A stretch of 27,393 bases of DNA from Oppiella nova (GCA_905397405.1 CAJPVJ010000356.1:1-27393), one strand, 5' to 3'. Positions 11,172 to 20,752 are shown, counted from the stretch's first letter. Translations and numbers: made by a program. Notes: generated by a model not told the origin, from the sequence alone.

Positions 11172-14100
11172 GTATGTAAAACGTATTCATATTCATGACA
11201 TATTGGCTTATTATCACATGTATTACAAACACTCATCCTTTCCTTCACTGCCATATGATATAACAAATACATTCATTGCATTCATACTGTATTCGTAGAG
11301 AGTATTATGTTTTTTGTCACTATTGATAACTTTATACAACCATACAATTGAATAGCATTGAGATATACAGAAGGAATACATTAGAGAATATTAAAACACT
11401 GGATATTCTGCTCATGAATTCAAGACTAGTATTCATTTGTGAAATACTTTTCTTTTTAAATATATATTTATATTTTCTTTTCAAATCGTAATAATTCTTA
11501 AAATCTATATATTTTTATATTATAATAGGTATAAAGGCTTCAAAAAGGATTGCCCTATACCTGTCGAGTGTCTTGTCCATACGTAATATAAGTTGTTGTC
11601 TTATCTGTCCTTTCCGGATATCTTAGCTACAAATCTACTAAATAACCCTGAAGGAAAACTTGAAATGAAATGACACATATAACTGTACAACACATCCATG
11701 TTAAGATGATTTTAGTTTGTGTTTATACTGTATAAAGAAAAATATTTATATATTGCTTATAATAATATTTTATGTAAACTAAACATTAAAAACTATGCTT
11801 TTGATTTTTCATGTCTTTTACATTACATATTACAGGGATTTTTGCGAATATATAAGCAATTCTTTCCACACGGAGATCCATCCAAATTTGCATCACTTGT
11901 CTTCAGGGTTTTCGATGAAAATAAAGTAAAAAACAAATTAAATTCTATATATATTACACTAATTCTTGCTCTCACTCATCAATACATACTGTATATTCTG
12001 AATGTAAATATAAATTACTTTTGAACAACAAAACCGATTAATATAATTGTATTTTTACACTTTTTATTACGTTATTCTTTCTTACACTAACTTTCTCTCT
12101 CTCTCTCTCCCTCTCCCTCTCTCTCTCCCTCTCCGAGAGGGAGAGAGAGGGTGGCCTAAAAAGTTACAAAAATACCAAAACTGTGATTTAAATATGTTAC
12201 TTAACTTAAAAGTATAAACTTTTAGTTTAAAAATATTGTTTTAACTGTTTTTGACAAAAGAAAATGAGAAATATTTTATTTTTATGTAATTTCCTGTGAA
12301 AATATAAAAGGAATAGTATTTGTATAGAATTTAATTATTCTTTCCAGTCATTAATACTAATTTAAATGAAAACATAATCTACTGCACACACACACTATAC
12401 AGTACACTGAGTATACAGTATGATGTTTAGTCTCTTGTATTTAGTTTGTAATGAATTTTGTCTCCTCTTTTTCATGAAAAGGACGGCTCAATAGAATTTG
12501 AAGAGTTTATAAAAGCCCTGTCCGTCACTTCCAGAGGAAACTTAGAAGAAAAGCTCGTTTGTATGCATTCGCTCTGTATTTCATTCAAATAACAAACATT
12601 TACTGTAATTAATTACATTGACTTTAGATCCCATTCTAATTAATTCTGCCATTGTTTGCCATATTCAAATGCCCTTTTATTACCCTTTATAGGCACCCAT
12701 AACTTTACATATTTTTTGCTTATTATTTTTATCTAAATAATAAATTTCCCAGTAATTTATATCCCAAACATCAACCCATACTTTATTTTGAGTGATTCTT
12801 TAACTCACAAAACGATGCGATTCTTTGGTTACATATTTTTGTCGCATGAATTGAATTAATAAATCACATGTGAAATGATTTTGCAATAAAGAAAATGTTT
12901 TCCAAATATATGTTATATGCAATGATTGCAGAATAATGAGCGGTTCGACTAAATTGTTTCAAAATTTATTTCTTTTGAAAAAACAAACCAAAACACTATT
13001 TGATACCATATATAGTATAATATATAGATATATAAGTTGTATATAATATTCTGTATTCTTAATGGACTTCTTAGGGGCGTTCAAGTTATACGACGTGGAC
13101 AATGACGGGTATAAATAGCATAGCATTACTAAAAATAGAGATTTGTTTTTGGGATTTAATGATTAACTCCTGTCGTACTCCTCGAACCCATACAGATATA
13201 TAACGAGGGAAGAGATGTATAATATAGTGGACGCTATCTATCAAATGCTGGGAAACCAGGCGAAGATCGCTGAGGACGACGAGGAGAACCCGAAGGAGAG
13301 AGTCGACAGAATATTTGAACAGTTGGATAAAGTGAGTGCTTTTTTTCAGTTAATTAAATTCTTTGTGTCATTTACTCGCACTTCATATATTTGTAAACCA
13401 TTTATACATTGTCTGTGTGTTCGGTGTGGTGTCATCATATGACAGCTCCCTTTCCCTTTCCATTCCGTATTATGAGTTCCAACCCAACGCTGCACTCCTT
13501 ATGATGTTATGAAAACACAACATGAATTCCAGTGAATACATATCACTAGCGATAGGAAGGGTATTGAAATAAATTCTATTAAAATATGAGTTTTACTGAT
13601 CAAAACAGTGGAGAGACGTCAATAAAAGCATATTATTGTCGAAAAAATAAATGCTAAGAATGAGATGAATGTCTTAGAAATACGGATGAGTTCTGAAGAA
13701 TTCAATATTTATTCAATTGACCGATACTTGACTTTAAACACAATATTAAGTTCAAAGAAATGTTAAAATCAAATAAGGAAAAGAATTTTGCATTCGATAA
13801 GAGGTTTTCCATATTATATTAAAGTCGATAGAGGCCCGAGTCAGGACTTTGCCTGCAATTTAAGGTTAATTTCATTTGACTCTACATTGTATTCAAGTGA
13901 TCGATGCGTGGATAGGAGAGAGAGAGAGAGGGAGGGGAGAGAGAGAGAGAATCAAACCTCTGATAACCTAAGCAATTGATAAATGGCTGGTGCGGTCAAA
14001 CCGTTACTTTTTTAAACATTAATCATCTTTTATATTGTGTTCAATAAATAGTTGAGTAAAAAAGTAAAGAATTTTTAAATTTCTAAGTGAAGAAAAACTG

Positions 14101-14884
14101 AGAAAATTATTTATGTTTTAAATTACTTTCTATGAAAAGAAAGGCAATTTTTATTGATTTATCATTCATTCACTTTCACTTAATTTTTACTCTAACTTTC
14201 TCTACATTTTATGTAAAATATTTATTTAAACAAAAATTATCTATTAATTCTACTGATGAGAAGTTTATGGATAAAATTTTCTCATTATAAACTCACATTT
14301 TCTAATGAATTCTTTATTCATAATTGATTTTCATATTATTATTTTTAATACTTTTCTCTATTTATTACACGTTTTTCTGTTAGTTTTTGTAATAAATGAA
14401 AAGAAAAATGAGTTTTTGTTTACTTTGACTTGACTTTTCAGTTTTAATGATAGAAACATTATTGATCTCAATATAGTTGTCACACATTTATATCAAAACT
14501 ATAAAATAGAGTATTATTTGTGTCAAAAATTTTTAAAAACAAAAATTCTAAGAGACTGCACTTTCTTGACTATACTTTAAAGTAGAGATTTTGTGTTAAA
14601 TAGGATTTGAAAGTAGTTTTTGGACCAAAAAATAGTGTAACAATTCATTGAACACAGGGTTCGGTCCACTTTGAGAAGCACTTGTGTTGTGCTTATAATA
14701 GAATATCGCAACCATTATGGAGACAATTCTTGTGGCCATTATAGCTCATTGACATAAATTGATGTCATATATCAGACCGAGAGAGAGCTAACTGTGCCTT
14801 TGCGTGAGAATTGCATATTTAATAGATAATCATAACCGATCGTTCAATTTGATGAGTATTTTCTCTCCACTTAAGTCTATTTTA

Positions 14885-14931
<47 letters not shown>

Positions 14932-15419
14932 TACTAAATATTAAATTCTATATTCTATGCACAACTCTGCTAACTGCCCCCTTCTACAAAAACAATATAG
15001 AGAGTGTATACAGAGTAGAGTAAAAACAAAAATATAAAAACTAATGAAAAAATTTTATTTCTCCAAAATTATTTGTAAATCATTTTCCAGAAAATTTTCT
15101 ATAATATATATATTTTTCAATAAGATATTCCACATATCAATCTTAATATTGTTTTTAAAAAATTTTCGTTTTCATCAAAATAATATTTGATTTTTTGAAT
15201 TTTGAATTTAAAATTTATATTTTAAAGTTATATATCTTCCTTTTGAAAAGTTTTGATTTAATGAAAATATAGATTTGAAATGGTATGCACAATGTGTTGA
15301 CTCTGTTTGCATTAATCTGTGTCTAGAATCAGGACAACAAACTAACTCTGGAGGAGTTCAAAGAGGGCTCCAAACAGGACCCGAAGATAGTGCAGGCATT
15401 GTCTCTCTACGCGCCGTAG
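11147..15419 (+). CDS. NCS1: Neuronal calcium sensor 1 / frequenin, seven exons, 5' exon missing
   Basis: This gene encodes an EF-hand calcium sensor of the NCS-1/frequenin family, which at synapses couples calcium to exocytosis, channels and phosphatidylinositol 4-kinase (family knowledge). Exons: 11147-11171, 11529-11574, 11836-11925, 12482-12560, 13075-13108, 13196-13331, 15327-15419. All introns are GT-AG, and the phases join into one 167-residue frame ending in TAG. Order: SEKEIRQW and YKGFKKDCP of the degenerate first EF-hand, then [22 protein letters not shown]2 loop [14 protein letters not shown]3 loop DVDNDGYITREE, EF4 loop [12 protein letters not shown], and the C-terminus [12 protein letters not shown]-1 is normally about 190 residues, so roughly 22 N-terminal residues (Met-Gly myristoylation leader) are missing. 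No usable ATGGG start exists upstream in the window. The end of the second visible exon is uncertain. Other NCS members (neurocalcin, KChIP) fit less well. Confidence 0.93.
11529..11574 (+). CDS. NCS1: NCS1 exon (CP motif of EF-hand 1), 3' end uncertain
   Basis: Starts with the G that completes Trp, then YKGFKKDCP, the Cys-Pro signature that disables EF-hand 1. The next residues, IPVECL, do not match the usual NG/SG...GF stretch. The donor I chose (CTT|GTCCAT) keeps phase but is weak. The alternative CCT|GTCGAG also keeps phase and gives a shorter exon. Confidence 0.65.
11836..11925 (+). CDS. NCS1: NCS1 exon (EF-hand 2, first part)
   Basis: Acceptor TATTACAG, 30 codons from [10 protein letters not shown] to VFRVFDENK, donor GTAAAA. 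Phase 0 at both ends. The DENK|DG junction is a conserved intron position in NCS-1 genes. Confidence 0.93.
12092..12149. repeat. CT tract ending in a perfect CT/GA hairpin (intronic)
   Basis: Within the 11926-12481 intron, a CT-rich tract switches to GA. 12119-12133 and 12135-12149 are perfect 15-bp reverse complements around one central C. The transcript could fold into a hairpin with almost no loop, or the DNA could extrude a cruciform. Confidence 0.9.
12482..12560 (+). CDS. NCS1: NCS1 exon (EF-hand 2 completion)
   Basis: Acceptor ATGAAAAG, then [19 protein letters not shown] and NLEEKLV. It ends with the T of a split Trp codon; donor GTATGC. It completes a canonical calcium loop. Confidence 0.93.
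13075..13108 (+). CDS. NCS1: NCS1 exon (EF-hand 3, 34 nt)
   Basis: Acceptor CTTCTTAG completes Trp, then [10 protein letters not shown] and a split Gly codon (GG|A); donor GTATAA. The small exon is needed to keep the frame and the EF3 loop. Confidence 0.92.
13196..13331 (+). CDS. NCS1: NCS1 exon (EF-hand 3 end, linker, EF-hand 4 helix)
   Basis: Acceptor CATACAG, then [20 protein letters not shown], a linker rich in acidic residues ([10 protein letters not shown]), and [11 protein letters not shown]; donor GTGAGT. The intron before it is only 87 bp. Confidence 0.95.
13916..13950. repeat. GA microsatellite
   Basis: GA repeats interrupted by GGAGGGGA; intronic. Confidence 0.95.
14881..14938. 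repeat. GA microsatellite flanked by 8-bp inverted repeat
   Basis: A tract of 20 GA units (14889-14928) plus AA lies exactly between TTTAGTAC (14881-14888) and its reverse complement GTACTAAA (14931-14938), so the tract forms the loop of a potential stem. Confidence 0.9.
15327..15419 (+). CDS. NCS1: NCS1 terminal exon (EF-hand 4, C-terminus)
   Basis: Acceptor GTGTCTAG, then [20 protein letters not shown] and [10 protein letters not shown], stop TAG. The EF4 loop has Asn at position 6 where Gly is usual. The preceding intron, 1995 bp, is the largest visible one. Confidence 0.95.
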   Translation, partial: NQDNKLTLEEFKEGSKQDPKIVQALSLYAP

Positions 15420-15484
15420 AGTTGTTGTTGTTATGGACGCACGGAATCAACACATGTATTGCCATCGAAAGGGAACTATAGATC

Positions 15485-15490
15485 AATAAA
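15485..15490 (+). terminator. Probable polyadenylation hexamer of NCS1
   Basis: AATAAA 66 bases after the NCS1 stop codon, the first such hexamer downstream. Further AATAAA copies exist later (for example near 16145), so a longer 3' UTR is possible. Confidence 0.5.
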
Positions 15491-17797
15491 TATATCCAAC
15501 GCTTTACTACTATATCATCAGAGAAGACAAACTTATATATTATATATTTTTTGCTTATTCAGTAAATTATGATTTATTTGTTTAACAAACAAATTCGTAT
15601 TAATATATACTATCATATTTTGTAATTATTTTCTTATTTCATAAACTCTTGTTTTCGTTGTTATTGTTGTTACTATTTAATTACATTTATCTTATCGTTT
15701 TAACAATTTATACTATTTATTAATATTTAAACTTATTTTTTGAATTTAGTATTTATTAAGAATTATTTATAAGTGAAACATAAATTGAAATTCATGTAGA
15801 ATTCTGTGACATACGGTTGACTATCGGTGCTGTGAATTCAGTAAATATGATACTCTTATATAAGATTCATTCCAAAAGCAAAGTTAGTCTCTCTATATAT
15901 AATCAATAATCATATAATGCACTGATTTTCATAATATATAATTCGCTTGCATGAAGCTTTTATGAATACAATTTTCAGAGTCGACTGTATTTACTATATA
16001 TCTAACTGCAACTCTCTGTAAATATTACATAAATAAAGCAAAACAATTTCAATCAATAGCATAATATTCATGTTATCAAAAAATTCTGTAATTTTACACT
16101 ATCTGTCCCTAACATGCATTGCATTATGCCATAGACGTACAGAATAAATAAATTATAAATAGTTTTCACTCATATTATATGCAGAATCAATGATAAGGAA
16201 TAATAGTCGACAAGAATTGTGTGCAATATTTTAGACGATATGGAAATGAATTGATTCTGAATTTAAATTCAGTATTATTTTCATAAATAATATTATTTGC
16301 TGATTGTCTTGAAAAGCATATTTTACTTCATAACAAAAGTGGACTCTATTTATAGAAATTGTTGAGAAAATTATAAATCGTTTGACTCGCAAATGTTATC
16401 ATACATTACAATGTCGGGACTGATAGTGAGAAATTACAACATTTTCACTAGAATATTCATTAAATATTAAAATTAAAACATTTTTAGACATACTAGTTAA
16501 TAATTTAAATAAAACATACAATTAATCATAATTTAAAACAAAATTAAAAGTTTGTACTCAAATCATGTATACATTAAAAGCAGGTATTTTAGTATAAAAA
16601 GTCATTTAAGAGAATATTTATTACACCATTGTTTGAGGTCTCAAAAGTGAAACTCATTTTTTCTAATTTTTTAATTATTCATTCCATTGATTAAAAATAG
16701 CTAAAAGCCCTCCCCATCAACACAATAATGGTTTCAATAATAAATGAATTCTTACATTTGAAAGCATTTATTTTTAGGCAAATAGTCTGTTAATAGTCAA
16801 ACAGTGAAAGCTAGTCTCAAAATAGAGATACTATTCTTCATTGCAATGATTTCTCATATAATTTATTTTGGAAAACACTTTACTTACACTGATGTGTCAA
16901 ATAGGCATTCTTGAGATAACATCACTCCATATAAACCATTCATTCATTCACATCATATATCGTGAGCTTTGTCCCCACAATCGACTACATTCTCAAATAC
17001 ATACAAATCAATTGCTAAAACAAACTCTGATATACATGATTTGTGGACAAATTTTTCTCATACATTTGTTACTATAATATCATAACTCAGACTCTTAATA
17101 CGAGCTTTGGTTACAATTAATACTTTCAATATATTGACATCTACTAAACCAAACAACTCTTTTCATATAACATTGTGATACCTGCCTTACAGTACCTCTC
17201 TCTCTCCCTCCCTCTCTCTCTCTCTCTCTCTCCCATTCCTCCTCTATATCTATCTGTTTTCTCCCTTTCTTTCACTTTACTGTATATATACTGTATGTGA
17301 CATTTAGTTCATTAAATTGACATTTTGTTACATATATAATAACTACAGTACAGACTTGCACCCACCCAACAGACATGTCTCTTATGGACCTCTTATATGC
17401 CTCTCATCTCAAGAACTTTATGTAATCTAATGTATATTAACTTAAATGATAGTACTTTTCGAGTGTTAAACAGTTAAACACAATAAATTTAATTAAGTTT
17501 TACGTTTAATGCACTGAAAACCAAAGTAATAACAGATAATAAAAAAGAAAATAATCTAAACAATCAAATTTTTCAATACATTTATCGCATTTTCATTTCC
17601 TTTTCTCAATTGATTCTAATCTAAATGTGAAATAATAATGATTATAATATACAGTATATATAACATGACTTATATATTGATAAATTGTTAACAATAATAA
17701 ATTGATAGATATAATAGACGAGAAAAACTCGACAATACTGTATAAAAAGCACAAAAAAAGAAAGTCAAATAAAAACTACTTTCAAAATGCTATTAAT
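15491..17797. other. Intergenic DNA between convergent genes, no gene seen
   Basis: AT-rich, holding a CT microsatellite at 17195-17232 and TACTGTA motifs near 17280 and 17650. The 69-residue open frame at 16868-17077 shows no domain. This is where the plus-strand NCS1 transcript and the minus-strand LDLR-like cluster converge. Confidence 0.6.
17195..17232. repeat. CT microsatellite
   Basis: CT dinucleotide tract with CCCTCC interruptions. Confidence 0.95.
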
Positions 17798-17830
17798 TTT
17801 ATTAATTCTTGTTATACATTTGGGTTAAGA
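17701..17830 (-). repeat. 3'-flank repeat A, copy next to LDLR-like gene 1
   Basis: Resembles 20975-21095: both contain a GAGAAAA-CTC-ACAATAC core, TATAAAAA-GCA, and AATAAAAACTACTTTCAAAA followed by ATGCTATYAATTTTATT. It includes the AATAAA of gene 1 on the minus strand. The shared segment marks the duplicated gene unit. Confidence 0.75.
17798..17803 (-). terminator. Probable polyadenylation hexamer of LDLR-like gene 1
   Basis: AATAAA on the minus strand (TTTATT on plus), about 120 bases past the stop. The same hexamer is retained in the related flank at 21057-21062. Confidence 0.45.
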
Positions 17831-17924
17831 TTGTATTTATAAGTTGAGATAGTTTTATAAATCTTATTGTTGAGTAGTGGGATATAAATGGATTCACACC
17901 ATCTCTAAGACATTTTAAATTCTC

Positions 17925-18701
17925 TTATGACAACTGGGGATCTGATGTATTTGTGAAGGAAGTCAGTAAGAGTTGAGGTAAAAGTGGCAAAGGATTTGAT
18001 ACATTTTGGGATATTGAGGACAAATAAGATAGAATGGGCGAGGGCAGTTTTATATACAGTAAAGGATAGTATTGTAAAGTGGGAGAACTTGTAGGGCTTG
18101 TCTTTGACCGTAAAGTGGTGACCGTCAAAGTGGTCGGAGTTGGAGAAGTTGGCGGTTCCGTGATTGGGGTTTCGGTTGAAAAGGTATTTATTTGTTTACA
18201 ATTTAACTCATCAGATCTGTCGCCGCAATCAGGAATGCCATTGCATCTCATTTTTAAAGATATACATTCATTATTTTGACACAAAAAGTCCAAACAAGTA
18301 GTGGTAGTGTTGGTCTGTTTGGTGGTACAGTTCATCTCATCCGCACCATTAGAGCAGTCATTGATTCCATCGCAAAGCAATTTGTTGGGAATACACGTGT
18401 CGTGAGTATCGCCACAACGGGTGTGGTTTACGGCACAGTCTTTGACGACTATTTTCTTTGACTCCTTGTTATGACACGACTGTTCATCGGCCCAATTGCC
18501 ACAATCGTCTTCGCCATCACACCTCCAGAACTGAGGGATACATCGGTCGCTCCCGCAGTCAAACAACTTCGAGGGACATATGCTGAGCACTGAATGCATG
18601 ATAACTAGAATTAAAAATCATTATAACTTTAAAAATATTTACTTTCAGTTACCTAAATTAAAATTGATTATAATTGCTAAACATAATAAATTTAAATTCA
18701 T
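17925..18701 (-). CDS. Secreted LDLa-repeat protein 1 (truncated LDLR paralog)
   Basis: Two exons, 18653-18701 (start ATG) and 17925-18589, with a 63-bp GT-AG intron in phase 1, give 237 residues. Exon 1 encodes a signal peptide, MNLNLLCLAIIINFNL. Exon 2 has three LDLa modules at about 21-55, 68-104 and 115-147, each with six Cys and the acidic calcium cage. A Thr/Pro-rich linker (148-185) follows, then the tail YYPLLYIKLPSPILSYLSS and a Leu/Pro-rich end. There is no EGF, YWTD propeller or transmembrane helix, so the product should be secreted. LDLa modules bind lipoproteins and other ligands (family knowledge). LDLa3 has lost the aromatic residue and first cage Asp (KMRCNG). The paralogs at 19470 and 21359 share the same intron and signal-exon pattern. 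Function is inferred: soluble ligand binding or decoy. Confidence 0.85.
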
Positions 18702-19024
18702 AATGATTTAAAAGTTTAATTTTTAATATAAAACAAACTAATCCTAATATACAGTATTAACTAGTAAGTTATAAAGTAAATGTTATATATTGTTCTTAAA
18801 ATGAAGTTAATATTCAAATTAAGAATTTCCAATATTTTCCCATTAGTTTTATTGGAAATATTCATAGGATGTTATTATAATATTAAACTTAAACATTGAT
18901 ACAGTAGCAATTATCTTAATATGAGAATTCTGCTTTTGTATTACGGTATTTTTCATTTTGACGGTTTATATTTAAAATAAATCTAGAATTTTAAGAATTA
19001 CTGTTATATTTATACACAATCTCT
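18702..19024 (-). promoter_or_regulatory. Upstream region of LDLR-like gene 1 with conserved blocks
   Basis: The block TTCATAGGATGTTATTATAA (18861-18880) recurs at 20617-20636 upstream of gene 2 at a similar distance from the start codon (about 160 and 142 bases). A second shared block, TTTTCATTTTG..GTTTATATTTA, lies at about 18950-18973 and 20689-20712. Sequence between the blocks is diverged. This may be promoter conservation or residual duplication identity. Confidence 0.45.
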
Positions 19025-19310
19025 GAATCATTGTTTAAACAAGCCCAATTGTCAAACACAAATGTATTATTTTGCTTGCATTTCCAGAAATATTTTCACA
19101 TTCAAAAGTCAAAACAATTTAAGATACAGAAACAGATTTTAAAATGTTTATATTGGTTAATACTAAACAAATTGATAATAAGTATAAATATAATCATAAA
19201 TATAATTTTAAATTTTAAATATAATTTAAATAAAATATAATTTTTATTGATATTAATATAAATATAAAGCTAGTGTTAACAAAAAATAAATTGAAAGTCT
19301 TATAAACGAT
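19025..19310 (-). repeat. Flank repeat B downstream of LDLR-like gene 2
   Basis: Starts GAATCATTGTTTAAACAAGC and is near-identical to 26700-about 27000 (downstream of gene 4) and clearly related to 20753-20975. Together the copies outline a duplicated unit of gene plus 3' flank. No coding potential is supported. Confidence 0.9.
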
Positions 19311-19426
19311 AAATCTTAAAAATACTGAATAATAATAATACATTATTAAATAAAATATATATAATATATTATATAAACTTTAAAATATGTTCCAATTTAT
19401 AAGTAAGTTTAGATACTTTTCTATCA

Positions 19427-19432
19427 TTTATT
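19427..19432 (-). terminator. Probable polyadenylation hexamer of LDLR-like gene 2
   Basis: AATAAA on the minus strand, 38 bases after the stop. The same spacing is kept in gene 4 (27091-27096). Confidence 0.55.
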
Positions 19433-19469
19433 GTTGAGTCCAGGAGCTGATTAGGAATTTATACCAGTC

Positions 19470-20475
19470 TTAAAACATCGAAATTCTCTTAAGACGGCTC
19501 CGAGTATGACGTGTATGAGAAGGATGTGAATGAGAGTGTGGGTAATAGTGGGAGCGGAGTGGAAGTACATGTCGGCAAATTGTAGACAAATATGATAGAA
19601 TGGGCGAGGGTAGTTTGATATACATTATAGGGTAGTATTGAGGTGATGGAGCAATTGTTGGGCTGGTAGTTGACTGAGTGGTGGTCGTTGGAGTGCCCGG
19701 ATTTGGAGTAATGAAGGGTTCGTTTTGGTCAATACATGTCTTCTCGTCTTTCCCCAACTCATAGCCTTCACGACAATAGCATTGCGGGCCTTCCAGAGCC
19801 ACAAAACATAATTGCGAGCAATTCTTGGTATGACATCCCTGTGGCTTGCATTCAGTGCCCTCGTCGTCGCCCTGCGGACAGTCCTTATGATTATCACATA
19901 CCCTGTAGTGTGAAATGCATTTCCCGGTCAGGCATTGATAAAATCCGTGCTCTTTATCGCAGATTTGTTTTTTTGTTTCCTTTGGACAGTTGTGTTCATC
20001 AGACATGTCATCGCAATCAGAGATACCGTCACATCTCCAGCGCGAAGGAATGCATTCATTGGTTTGACACAAAAAGCCGGGACATTGGATGTGTTCGGCC
20101 GTACAGTTCTTCTCATCGGCACCGTTAGCGCAGTCCTCGATTCCATCGCAAAGCCATTTGTTGGGAACACATGTGTCGTGAGTATCGTTACAACGGGTGT
20201 GGTTTACGGCACACTCTTTGACTGCCAATGAATTAGTCTCTAAGTTATGACACGACTGTTCATCGGCCCAATTGCCACAATCGTTTTTACCATTACATCT
20301 CCACACCTGAGCGATACATCTGGTGTTTCCGCAGTCAAAGAACTTCGGGGGACAGACACTGAGGACTGGATGCGAAAATTCATAATTAAACTTTAAAATA
20401 ATTTTATCAAAGTTAATATTAATTACTTAAATTTGACTTGAATATAACTATTAAATATATAATAACGAGATTCAT
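19470..20475 (-). CDS. Secreted LDLa/EGF protein 2 (truncated LDLR paralog)
   Basis: Exons 20427-20475 and 19470-20365 (61-bp intron, phase 1, donor A|GTAATT) give 314 residues. The signal peptide is MNLVIIYLIVIFKSNL. Four LDLa modules follow at about 21-55, 68-104, 111-143 and 152-189, then one EGF module at 194-227 ending KDEKTC. Up to IDQNE (232) the protein is very close to the intact receptor at 21359-23617. Exactly where that receptor enters its calcium-binding EGF (CELNKEKG), this copy changes to PFITPNPGTPTTTTQSTTSP, the tail YYPIMYIKLPSPILSYLST, and a His/Arg-rich C-terminus. No propeller or transmembrane helix is present, so secretion is predicted. LDLa1 has Asn in place of the first cage Asp (RCNGKNDC). 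Probable soluble ligand-binding relative of the receptor; function inferred. Confidence 0.87.
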
Positions 20476-20752
20476 TCTAGTTTAAGATCTTAATAAACTT
20501 TAAAATTAAAACTAATAAATTTTATTTAAATATTTAACTGATGAGTTATAAAAGCTCTAATATAGTATATGAAGTTATAATTAAAATCATTTTCAATCAG
20601 CTTTTATAAGAAAGTTTCATAGGATGTTATTATAATTTTAAACTCAAATATTGAATACATTAATGAAATTTGAATATTACTTATTCATTTTCATTTTGCC
20701 TGTTTATATTTATAATTAAATTTTAAGAATTACATTCAATTCCTGTGAGATC
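20476..20752 (-). promoter_or_regulatory. Upstream region of LDLR-like gene 2 with conserved blocks
   Basis: Shares two blocks with the region upstream of gene 1 (20617-20636 and about 20689-20712). The order and spacing of the blocks are kept. No clear equivalent is seen upstream of the intact receptor gene. Confidence 0.45.

Larger units (their letters stand above)
13332..15326 (+). other. Largest NCS1 intron, microsatellite-rich
   Basis: Two GA tracts (13916-13950 and 14889-14928) lie in this 1995-bp intron. No nested gene is seen on either strand; the 63-residue frame at 13788-13979 is read through the GA tract and is not supported. Confidence 0.75.

Noticed and set aside
13788-13979. 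63-residue frame with an Arg-Glu repeat
   Set aside because: The Arg/Glu run is translation of the GA microsatellite inside an NCS1 intron.
19031-19240. 69-residue plus-strand frame in flank B, repeated at 26706-26900
   Set aside because: Seen twice only because the flank is duplicated; the third, more diverged copy at 20753-20975 does not keep the protein, and composition is Lys/Ile/Asn-rich AT bias.
19736-20231. Plus-strand frames of 98-130 residues over gene 2 and the matching ones at 22872-23367
   Set aside because: Antisense shadows of the LDLa coding exon; they recur in both copies only because the coding strand is conserved.
17925-20475. Genes 1 and 2 as pseudogenes of the receptor
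   Set aside because: Signal-peptide exons, splice sites, reading frames and cysteines are all intact, and the shared tail is conserved at protein level, so decay is not the simplest reading.
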